Shown: piece after piece, positions 58,402 to 64,000 of the stretch
Layout of the letters: every line of letters begins with the position of its first letter
How positions within the stretch are numbered: position 1 is the stretch's first letter
From: Parageobacillus thermantarcticus
GTDB lineage: Bacteria > Bacillota > Bacilli > Bacillales > Anoxybacillaceae
DNA: 64,000 nucleotides
Assembly: GCF_900111865.1 (NCBI RefSeq)
Contig: NZ_FOJS01000008.1
Coordinates: 23,247-87,246 of the forward strand
Reading direction: 5' to 3'
Translations under genes and position numbers: made by a program
The notes under the pieces: model-generated
Seen by the model: only the letters and a program-made list of their open reading frames with translations
Database searches by the model: none
Told to the model about the DNA's origin: nothing

Positions 58402-58843
58402 CACCACCGCCACCTTGCGAAAAAAGTCGTGAAATAAACGCTTCATATGTTTTTCCTTCTGATGACGTTACACGAAGGAAAATTCCACGATTTGTCAATA
58501 TATATGTGACATTTTCGACAAATTGTAGCGCCGTTTCATTGCCTGTGCCGTTTACTTGTCTGCGAATTGATGATTGATACAGTTCAAAGCTGACTTTCTC
58601 CCCTGTAAATTTTTCTAAATATAATGTTGTGCCACTCGTTTTCCACTGTTTCGATTCGTTTAACTCTTTTTTGAGCTGTTGTACGAAAATTTCCCATTCG
58701 ATGTGATGAAAACCATTAACGTTTTCATACTTAAACAAACGAACATTCAAAAGAAGCGGCAACAAGGATGTCATAAGCAAAACGATCGCCATAACCAACA
58801 GCATTTCCAAAAAAGTAAACCCTTTTTCTTGTGAATTGATCAT
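58268..58843 (-). CDS. comGF: Competence pseudopilin-like ComGF
   Basis: 191 residues from the ATG at 58843 (MINSQEKG-FTFLEMLLVMAI, class III prepilin-type site). Start overlaps the comGE stop (ATGA). Homology-like sequence ends near SRLFSQGGGG; about 45 further residues (DAKSKRRDFSNH...) are read out of frame through comGG. Typical ComGF is about 130-150 residues, so the extension is probably an evolved loss of the stop codon or a small indel. Confidence 0.83.
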   Translation of the reverse strand: MINSQEKGFTFLEMLLVMAIVLLMTSLLPLLLNVRLFKYENVNGFHHIEWEIFVQQLKKELNESKQWKTSGTTLYLEKFTGEKVSFELYQSSIRRQVNGTGNETALQFVENVTYILTNRGIFLRVTSSEGKTYEAFISRLFSQGGGGDAKSKRRDFSNHSHDVIFLSVGAIPCARIVSGGNGSNGIRTTIS

Positions 58844-59163
58844 CGTTTGACATACCCACACCTTTCTGCACGACGGCCTGTGTAGTCGTTCCAGCGCACG
58901 CATACTTTCCATATATTGTCTTTTTCATAATCAGAACGAATCATAAACGTTGTTCGGCCCTCCACGATCGTTGTTTCTTTTTGTATATTCTCTTCGTATA
59001 ACGCCGCGTCCAATATTTGTTGCGCTTTTGCTTTTAACGCAATATTTTCGCGTTCTAACATAATTTGTGTAAACAAAGGCAACAATACCGATGCCACGAC
59101 GAGCAACAGCGCCAAGGCAAAAACAGCTTCTACGAAGGTAAAGCCATTACGCTTTTTGCACAT
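58840..59163 (-). CDS. comGE: Competence minor pseudopilin ComGE
   Basis: 107 residues with the prepilin-type N-terminus MCKKRNG-FTFVEAVFALALLL and a helix of about 22 residues. Overlaps comGD by 17 bases and comGF by 4. Minor pilin of the transformation pilus. Confidence 0.88.
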   Translation of the reverse strand: MCKKRNGFTFVEAVFALALLLVVASVLLPLFTQIMLERENIALKAKAQQILDAALYEENIQKETTIVEGRTTFMIRSDYEKDNIWKVCVRWNDYTGRRAERCGYVKR

Positions 59164-59590
59164 AAAACCTCCCTTTTCCTAATAAAAATACGATTTTATA
59201 TGTCTTGCCTCTCCCCTTTAACAATAGCGATCCTGCCTTATTGACATTTCCGTTTTCTAAAAAAATGAGCGGCATTGTCAATGTGGTGAGCTGAAATTTC
59301 CATTTTCCGGAGATCGATCGTTTTAAAATCGTTTTCCCTTCTTTCATTTCGACAATCCGATACTCCGGATGGTTTTCCGCAAACGTCACCGCTACCGGCG
59401 TTTGCTGTGTCATCGCATATTGTTGTGCATACAACAAGTCATCGCGAAGCTGCGTGATGATATACCATTCTGTTTTTTGTTCCGCAGCGCTGTTTAAAAA
59501 AGGGAGAGATACCGCCATCAATACGGTGATGGCGGCCAGAACAAGAAGCATTTCGATGAGAGTAAAGCCGTGATTACGCACCGCTTTCAC
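59147..59590 (-). CDS. comGD: Competence minor pseudopilin ComGD
   Basis: 147 residues: MKAVRNHG-FTLIEMLLVLAAITVLM prepilin signal and helix, then a GspH-like C-terminal domain (ELRDDLLYAQQYAMTQQ-type segment). Overlaps comGC by 17 bases. Confidence 0.9.
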   Translation of the reverse strand: MKAVRNHGFTLIEMLLVLAAITVLMAVSLPFLNSAAEQKTEWYIITQLRDDLLYAQQYAMTQQTPVAVTFAENHPEYRIVEMKEGKTILKRSISGKWKFQLTTLTMPLIFLENGNVNKAGSLLLKGRGKTYKIVFLLGKGRFYVQKA

Positions 59591-59870
59591 TTACTTCCCC
59601 GTCACTGCTGATTTGAATTTTACGGCCGTTTGGGCACTTATCTGACTTAATATACTTTTCGTCGATGAGCTGCTGTATCGTCGGAATTTCGTTATGTTCC
59701 ATTTCATACGCCTTTACCTGAGCTTGGACGGTGTTTACGAACGCTTCACATCCTTTGTTGTTAATCATTCCATTATGTTTCGTGATATTCGGGATAACGA
59801 TGAGCAACAAAACAGAAATAACCATTAACACGATTAACATTTCAATCAACGTGAACGCTTTTTCATTCAT
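59574..59870 (-). CDS. comGC: Competence major pseudopilin ComGC
   Basis: 98 residues with MNEKA-FTLIEMLIVLMVISVLL prepilin signal, and two cysteines (KGCEAFV, SDKCPNG) that form the disulfide known in ComGC. The main subunit of the DNA-uptake pilus, processed by ComC. Confidence 0.94.
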   Translation of the reverse strand: MNEKAFTLIEMLIVLMVISVLLLIVIPNITKHNGMINNKGCEAFVNTVQAQVKAYEMEHNEIPTIQQLIDEKYIKSDKCPNGRKIQISSDGEVSESGA

Positions 59871-59882
59871 GGAAATTCCCTC

Positions 59883-60914
59883 CTACAAATGACTCATCAT
59901 TGAAAACATCGGAAGCAAAATCGCTAAATACATGCAAATAACAAGAACGCCCACGAACGAAAGCAATATCGGTTGAATGAATTTCATTGACCTTTCTATC
60001 CGTTCTTCCATTGTTTGAAAGATAAATTCGCCGTAGTGGCTTAATTCCTTTGCCAATTCCCCGTTTGACTGCCCATGGCGAACAACAAGCGCCAGTTCTT
60101 GTTCATAGTACATGCGCGAGGCGATAATTGCATCTAATGTGATTCCTTTTACAAGCTGTTCCTTCATCCCTTTTCCTTCCTCTTGCAAAAACGGCAGCTT
60201 TTCTTGGCGCGCAAATACTTGCAACGCTTCGTAAATCGATAAACCGCCTTGCAATAAATGTCGTAATTGCATCGCGAACATATGCGTAAAATACAGCCTC
60301 GCAAAAGAACGAATCAGCGGAATTTTCATTACGATATGGATTTGTGCAGTGACCGTGAGCTTTTGAAACCAGCTGACGTATAAAAGAAGGCAGACGATGA
60401 GCAAAATGCAGAAAACAATAAACATGTCGGGAATGGTAGAAACAATTTGAAGGAAAAAAGAAGTAAAAGAGGAGCGAGAAGAAGTTAGAAATGTAGAAAA
60501 CTTAAAAAATTGAGGAAGCAGCATATGTTGCACGACCGCTAGCATCATTACCATAAAGAGAAGCAAAAGAAGCGGATAGCTGCTAGTTTTCCGAAGCCTT
60601 TGCAAATAATCAGCCTTGTGTAACAGCATTTTCCCTGCTTCCGCGATTCCGTGCGGCAAATCCCCGTGCTGTTCCGCGAAAAACAAGTAGCCGATTGCTT
60701 CGCGATGAAAATGAAGCGGATCAAGCGATCGATAAAACGGCAGCCCAGAGCGAAGATGCTCCAAACAGCGCTGTAAATCCCGACGATGGGAAAGCGGTTG
60801 CTGCATTTCTAAAAATTCGAGCGCCTGCGACAATGAATACCCTTTTTCAAGCAAGTCCCCAAGCCGGACTAAAAACGTCCCTTGCTGGCGCAGTGACCAT
60901 TTTCGTTTATTCAT
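59883..60914 (-). CDS. comGB: Competence pilus platform protein ComGB
   Basis: 343 residues from ATG 60914 (MNKRKWSLRQQGTFLVRLGDLL). GspF-type protein: two cytosolic helical domains (about 15-110, 220-320) and three membrane segments (about 118-140, 165-185, 315-340). It overlaps the comGA remnant by eight bases. Its partner ATPase ComGA is broken here. Confidence 0.92.
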   Translation of the reverse strand: MNKRKWSLRQQGTFLVRLGDLLEKGYSLSQALEFLEMQQPLSHRRDLQRCLEHLRSGLPFYRSLDPLHFHREAIGYLFFAEQHGDLPHGIAEAGKMLLHKADYLQRLRKTSSYPLLLLLFMVMMLAVVQHMLLPQFFKFSTFLTSSRSSFTSFFLQIVSTIPDMFIVFCILLIVCLLLYVSWFQKLTVTAQIHIVMKIPLIRSFARLYFTHMFAMQLRHLLQGGLSIYEALQVFARQEKLPFLQEEGKGMKEQLVKGITLDAIIASRMYYEQELALVVRHGQSNGELAKELSHYGEFIFQTMEERIERSMKFIQPILLSFVGVLVICMYLAILLPMFSMMSHL

Positions 60915-61286
60915 TTTCTCCCCCCTTGTCGCCAAGAAGGCGCGGCGGCAAAAATCCGAGGGCAACGCCTTTTCGAATAGCGTGTTGCAACGTATAGTAA
61001 TGATGCGTTTTTCTCCCGCTTTGTACGGATTGAATTGCGTCAGACAGCTCGTCCCCATACAGCAGTTCGTGAACGGCAGCGCGGCGAATTTTGCGATGTT
61101 TGCGGCAAAATAGCGAGCAATGTTCGCCGCAAAACGGGCATACTAAGTCGACAAGCCGCTGCGCCGTCACGGCAAGCAGCGTTTGCTCAATATCATGAAG
61201 CGGAATCCCAAATTCACGCAAACGGTAAATCGCCCCAACCGCGTTTTTCGTATGCATGGTTGACGCAATCAAATGTCCTGTAATTA
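60907..61286 (-). pseudogene. comGA: comGA, 3' end only, cut by a prophage
   Basis: About 125 codons remain, beginning TGHLIASTMHTKNAVGAIYRL, the segment that follows Walker B in GspE/PilB-type secretion ATPases, and running to the normal C-terminus with Cys-rich VCPFCGEHCSLFC. Full-length ComGA is about 350 residues; the Walker A, Asp-box and Walker B parts are absent. Upstream of codon TGH the frame reads non-homologous phage sequence (CSIII). The missing 5' part is expected beyond the far end of the prophage. Confidence 0.88.
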
Positions 61287-61292
61287 TAATAG
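61265..61292. other. Host-prophage junction (att site region)
   Basis: Homology to comGA stops within about ten bases of 61284, so one attachment site half (attL or attR) must lie here. The core cannot be fixed without the other prophage end, which is outside the window. Confidence 0.6.
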
Positions 61293-61301
61293 AACAATAC
61301 A

Positions 61302-61333
61302 GAAGGCCGGAGTCTTACTCCGCCTTCTTTTTT
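61302..61333 (+). terminator. Terminator hairpin at the prophage edge, plus direction
   Basis: GAAGGCCGGAGT / ACTCCGCCTTC stem (one bulged C) followed by six T on the plus strand. Confidence 0.75.
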
Positions 61334-61342
61334 ATGATGGAC

Positions 61343-61370
61343 AAAAAAGGCCTACTCAAAGCGAGTAGGC
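61343..61370 (-). terminator. Terminator of the prophage late transcript
   Basis: GCCTACTC / GAGTAGGC stem with a five-base loop and a run of six T on the minus strand, directly after the last prophage gene; it shields the comGA remnant from phage transcription. Confidence 0.87.
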
Positions 61371-62006
61371 TTATTTGTTCAATGCTGGATGAATAAAATA
61401 TTGTTGAGCGACAGTTTCAAAATTGTTGTAGTCGAAGTTTTCCCAGTTGATTTTATCTGCTGTCTGACGGTCAATCCCAACCCTTAAAATCGTTCCATCT
61501 GATTCGTTTCCGTATTTATCAACTAGCGTAAATTCCCATATTAAGAGCGCTTTACTAACTTCATTGTTTTGAAATAATTTCTCGAATACTTTTTTGGAAT
61601 CCGAAAGAGCTCTACTTTTCAACATCTTCGCCGTTAAATTATCGTCAGCATATAGCTTCACTGTCACGATTTTGTCATTTTTGTCCGTCGTTCCAGCATC
61701 ATTATTAATTTTAATATCGATGATTCGTTTCTTATCTGTATTTGTTTTCTCTCCTAATTCTTCAATAACGATGTTTTTCACTGCTTCATCCAGTGTTTTT
61801 GGTTTGCTTGACGCTTGCTTTGGTGTGTCCGCCGTTGCATCGAACGCGATAATGCAAGCCAATGAAGCAAATAACGGAATCAATGAACGTTGAAATAACT
61901 TTTTAGCTCCCTCTTTTTTCTTTACGGCATAGATTGCCCCTCGAATCACATACACAACAAAAACGATGAGTCCTAAAAATCCGATGGTCAAAAAAATACC
62001 GCTCAT
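61371..62006 (-). CDS. Prophage-borne membrane protein, unknown
   Basis: 211 residues: membrane helix at about 4-24, basic loop (KKKEGAKKLFQR), second helix at about 41-57, then an extracellular Lys/Asp/Asn-rich domain (TLDEAVKNIVIEELGEKTN..., KIVTVKLYADDNLTAKML). The soluble part looks like the domain found in many Geobacillus/Bacillus hypothetical lipoprotein-like proteins, but I cannot name it. Placed last, behind the lysis genes and between two terminators, the typical place of a moron gene. Confidence 0.7.
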   Translation of the reverse strand: MSGIFLTIGFLGLIVFVVYVIRGAIYAVKKKEGAKKLFQRSLIPLFASLACIIAFDATADTPKQASSKPKTLDEAVKNIVIEELGEKTNTDKKRIIDIKINNDAGTTDKNDKIVTVKLYADDNLTAKMLKSRALSDSKKVFEKLFQNNEVSKALLIWEFTLVDKYGNESDGTILRVGIDRQTADKINWENFDYNNFETVAQQYFIHPALNK

Positions 62007-62091
62007 ACCGTTCCCCTCTTTTCTTTACTTTTTATACGTTTACACCATATCACAACCAACACAAAAATATTGTCGAATTATGTAGAAAAAC

Positions 62092-62120
62092 AAAAAAATC
62101 CCTGCCTTTTGGCAGGGATT
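62092..62120 (-). terminator. Terminator after the endolysin gene
   Basis: Perfect stem AATCCCTGCC / GGCAGGGATT with a four-base loop and a T-run, three bases after the endolysin stop codon. Confidence 0.92.
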
Positions 62121-62122
62121 CA

Positions 62123-62755
62123 TTACTTCAACAACCCTAAACGATCAAGAATTACTGCTAATTGTGCGCGTGTGACAGGTTCATCTGGTTTGAATTGACC
62201 ATTACCGTATCCTTTAATAATTCCTTTTTCCATTGCTTTTTTAATACTTGTCTCTGCCCAATGACCTTTAATGTCGTCTTTTTTTGTCACTGCTTGTACC
62301 TCCTTTACTTGCGGTGGTTTCTTCCCTGCTCGTAAATCAGCAAGCGACAATCCGAATGTGTATTGGAAATGCGGATAATCTTTAAATGATCTCCAATCCC
62401 CTCCCCATTCTAAGCCAAGTGACTTTCCAAGCTGACCGACACGTTTCCATTTCTCGTCTACATTCCAGTTCACGCTACCGTCGGGATTCAATACCGCAAA
62501 ATCAAAGGCAAGTCCGAAATTGTGATACGAATAGCCGCCTTTGGCGTTGGTCACAATTTTGCCAGGCTTCGTGCGACCTTGTGCGTATAGTTCGTTTTGT
62601 TCTTCGATCGAGCGAAAGCCTTGAGTGATGATAATATTAATTCCTTCTTTATACGCTAAAGAAATGAGCTGACGTGCTTTAGCTGCAACGGTAGGATGAA
62701 CGCCTTTTAATTTCTTATCCGCCTTTTCTAAGAGTTCTTTAAGACCGATGGTCAT
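62123..62755 (-). CDS. Phage endolysin: M15 peptidase with one SLH domain
   Basis: 210 residues. M15/VanY-type L-alanyl-D-glutamate peptidase domain (about 1-135) with Zn ligands in YSYHNFGLAFDF (H, D) and DYPHFQY (H), and the GFRSIEEQNELYAQGR region; linker; one S-layer homology repeat at about 160-207 (DIKGHWAETSIKKAMEKGII, VTRAQLAVILDRLG). Cuts peptidoglycan stem peptides for lysis; the SLH repeat should bind the host secondary wall polymer. It overlaps the holin stop by one base. Confidence 0.9.
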   Translation of the reverse strand: MTIGLKELLEKADKKLKGVHPTVAAKARQLISLAYKEGINIIITQGFRSIEEQNELYAQGRTKPGKIVTNAKGGYSYHNFGLAFDFAVLNPDGSVNWNVDEKWKRVGQLGKSLGLEWGGDWRSFKDYPHFQYTFGLSLADLRAGKKPPQVKEVQAVTKKDDIKGHWAETSIKKAMEKGIIKGYGNGQFKPDEPVTRAQLAVILDRLGLLK

Positions 62756-63012
62756 TATCTATCCCCTTTCTTTTCAAGCGCATATTTGATTGCCGCCACT
62801 GAACCAATGCCATATAACGCATATTGAAGTCCTTTAACTAATACTTCAAAAGAAAAAGCGTTGCTTTCAAAGGCTGCAAAAGCAACGCCTAGCACAACTG
62901 CAATAATTGGAATAAAACGATTAGGAATGTTTGCCGCTTCACGAATGGCATAAAGTAAAACGGCTAGTGCTACGTACGCCGTAAATTCAATAGATAAGAT
63001 TGCTTCCATCAT
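62755..63012 (-). CDS. Phage holin
   Basis: 85 residues from ATG 63012 with GGAGG upstream. Three hydrophobic segments (about 5-22, 30-50, 58-78) and a charged C-terminus (KYALEKKGDR), the build of Gram-positive phage holins. Start overlaps the XhlA stop (ATGA). Confidence 0.85.
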   Translation of the reverse strand: MMEAILSIEFTAYVALAVLLYAIREAANIPNRFIPIIAVVLGVAFAAFESNAFSFEVLVKGLQYALYGIGSVAAIKYALEKKGDR

Positions 63013-63227
63013 TTTAACCCTCCTTGAATAATAAACGACAGCACCGCTCCAACGATGCCGCCAATAATAAGTCGTAAAATCCACGTTGTGTTACTTTTGA
63101 TCGTTGAAATGTCCTCCTTCATGTCGCGGATGTTACTCTCCGCAACGGCTAAACGAGTCTTAATATCGACAACATCATTGCGGAGCATGTCCACATCTGT
63201 TTCCAGTTTAGCGACACGTTGTTCCAT
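63009..63227 (-). CDS. xhlA: XhlA-like lysis accessory protein
   Basis: 72 residues: N-terminal coiled coil (MEQRVAKLETDVDMLRNDV...) and one C-terminal membrane helix (about 48-68). Matches the haemolysin XhlA family that works with holin and endolysin in PBSX-type phages. Confidence 0.88.
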   Translation of the reverse strand: MEQRVAKLETDVDMLRNDVVDIKTRLAVAESNIRDMKEDISTIKSNTTWILRLIIGGIVGAVLSFIIQGGLK

Positions 63228-63246
63228 GAGATCACACCTTTCTAAA

Positions 63247-63423
63247 CTATTGCTGTTGTACCGGAGCGATCAATTTGATCGCTTGTTTGTTCACAATGAC
63301 ATTCCCAACCGCAATCATCATGATTTTCGGGTCGTTCATTTTTTGGGCTAGATCAGCCGCATTATAATCTGCAATATCCGCCGTAAACGACATACCGTCA
63401 TGCAAAAAGATTTGAACTGTCAT
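63247..63423 (-). CDS. Small phage protein, 58 residues
   Basis: Begins MTVQIFLHDGMSFTADIADY and ends APVQQQ; soluble, no membrane segment. GGGAGGATGAAATA precedes the ATG, a good ribosome site. Lies between tail gene and xhlA, where small XkdX-like or tail-accessory genes occur; no specific family recognised. Confidence 0.75.
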   Translation of the reverse strand: MTVQIFLHDGMSFTADIADYNAADLAQKMNDPKIMMIAVGNVIVNKQAIKLIAPVQQQ

Positions 63424-63438
63424 TATTTCATCCTCCCT

Positions 63439-64000
63439 TTAAGCTGGTGTGTATGGGATATATCCGATAAGTGAGCCGCCCAAGTACAGGTTTAAACGCT
63501 GTCCGGTCGTATAGATACCGAGACGAATCGCCTGCCCAGAACTCGGTTTAACATATTCATAGTCCGAATGAACATGTCCGGAGAAAGAGAACGCGCTGGC
63601 GTGATAGCCGTCTAGCATATCGGCGTTTTGACAGTACGTTGGAGCGTTATCGCCCCAAATAATTCGATATGCTGTAGAAAAGTCTATTGTTGTCGTTCTT
63701 CCGCCTCCAGGCAAATCAAATCGAATCCCTAAACCGGAGCGTAGAAAAATTTCGCCCATGCAGTCGATAATTAAAGAATCACTGCCAGCAGGTGAATTTA
63801 TGGATGCGGCTGATCGAAAGTTGATCGCCTTATCACCGGAATAATCGAATGGTTCGCCAACCCATAGGGCGCTGTTTACTCTCGTGATTCCATCCAAGTT
63901 AATCTTCTCCGCCTCAATCGTCACGGTCGTTGGCGTCTGATTAATCCGCGAGACAATCTCGGCTCCGTTATAGTCAGAGTAGGATACTTTTTGTTCAATT
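63439..64000 (-). CDS. Phage tail / minor structural protein, C-terminal part
   Basis: At least 186 residues; the frame is open to the window edge. Near the edge it reads YSDYNGAEIVSRINQTPTTV followed by TIEAEKINLDGITRVN, the link between baseplate-associated domain and tail fibre seen in Gram-positive phage tail proteins. The remainder is beta-rich and Gly-rich (GYHASAFSFSGHVHSDY, LNLYLGGSLIGYIPY), like a receptor-binding tail tip. The start is outside the window. Confidence 0.8.
   Translation of the reverse strand, partial: IEQKVSYSDYNGAEIVSRINQTPTTVTIEAEKINLDGITRVNSALWVGEPFDYSGDKAINFRSAASINSPAGSDSLIIDCMGEIFLRSGLGIRFDLPGGGRTTTIDFSTAYRIIWGDNAPTYCQNADMLDGYHASAFSFSGHVHSDYEYVKPSSGQAIRLGIYTTGQRLNLYLGGSLIGYIPYTPA

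Larger units (their letters stand above)
61284..64000 (-). mobile_element. Prophage late region integrated in comGA (partial)
   Basis: From the comGA junction to the window end the genes are: a membrane protein, endolysin, holin, XhlA, a 58-codon protein and a tail protein, all on the minus strand in the order tail to lysis that ends siphophage/myophage late operons. The integrase end is not in view. Confidence 0.9.

Overview
The window looks like chromosome of a thermophilic Gram-positive spore former of the Geobacillus/Parageobacillus group. The basis is gene order matching the Bacillus yqi-yqh-comG region (bkd operon, spo0A-spoIVB-recN-ahrC-yqxC-dxs-ispA-xseBA-folD-nusB, yqhY-accCB, spoIIIA operon, efp-papA-aroQ, mntR, splB, lipM, gcv operon, yqhHG, comG), strong GGAGG-type ribosome binding sites, frequent GTG/TTG starts and protein sequences typical of that group. 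Almost everything lies on the minus strand, so operons read from high to low coordinates.

Layout: 1-2.1 kb holds methylmalonyl-CoA mutase (mutA and the start of mutB). 2.2-2.5 kb holds a fragment of an Uma2-type gene. 2.5-10.5 kb is the branched-chain 2-oxoacid operon ptb-bcd-buk-lpdV-bkdAA-bkdAB-bkdB, with a near-perfect sigma-54 promoter and its activator gene bkdR directly upstream. 12.8-15 kb carries yqzF, glpQ, a YycC-like small gene and spo0A with recognisable sigma-A, sigma-H and 0A-box elements. 15-28 kb is housekeeping (spoIVB, recN, ahrC, tlyA-like yqxC, dxs, ispA, xseB, xseA, folD, nusB, yqhY, accC, accB). 28.3-33.5 kb is the eight-gene spoIIIA operon with a sigma-E promoter. 34-41.4 kb carries efp, papA, aroQ, yqhR/Q/P/O, mntR and splB. 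42-43.3 kb holds a heptad-repeat coiled-coil gene and a LysM/GH18 gene that has lost its catalytic half. 43.4-46.2 kb is a class II ribonucleotide reductase. 46.4-50.4 kb has lipM, yqhL, a ROK repressor and a MOSC protein. 50.4-54.6 kb is the glycine cleavage operon with its tandem glycine riboswitch. 54.8-61.3 kb holds yqhH, yqhG, yqzE and comGG to comGB with the 3' end of comGA. From about 61.28 kb to the end is prophage late DNA.

The most unusual features are these. (1) A 259-nt ORF-less element splits the reductase gene inside its catalytic NPCGE motif. Precise removal restores the reading frame, the 5' exon ends in U and the element ends in G, and P1, P3, P7, P8 and P9 helices can be drawn, so it reads as a group I self-splicing intron, probably subgroup IA. 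(2) A prophage sits inside comGA, the competence ATPase gene, so transformation pilus assembly should depend on prophage excision. (3) Two 113-bp MITEs with IS256-like ends are each flanked by a perfect 8-bp target duplication, and a third related palindromic insertion is present. (4) Several decayed genes mark recent reductive events: an aroK remnant next to a MITE, a frameshifted gene behind a xylO-like operator, and the truncated GH18 gene.

Functionally the window joins branched-chain amino acid catabolism and propionyl/methylmalonyl metabolism, lipoate and glycine metabolism (lipM with gcv), isoprenoid and fatty-acid precursor supply (dxs, ispA, accBC), the Spo0A-SpoIVB-SpoIIIA sporulation programme with spore UV repair (splB), and competence.
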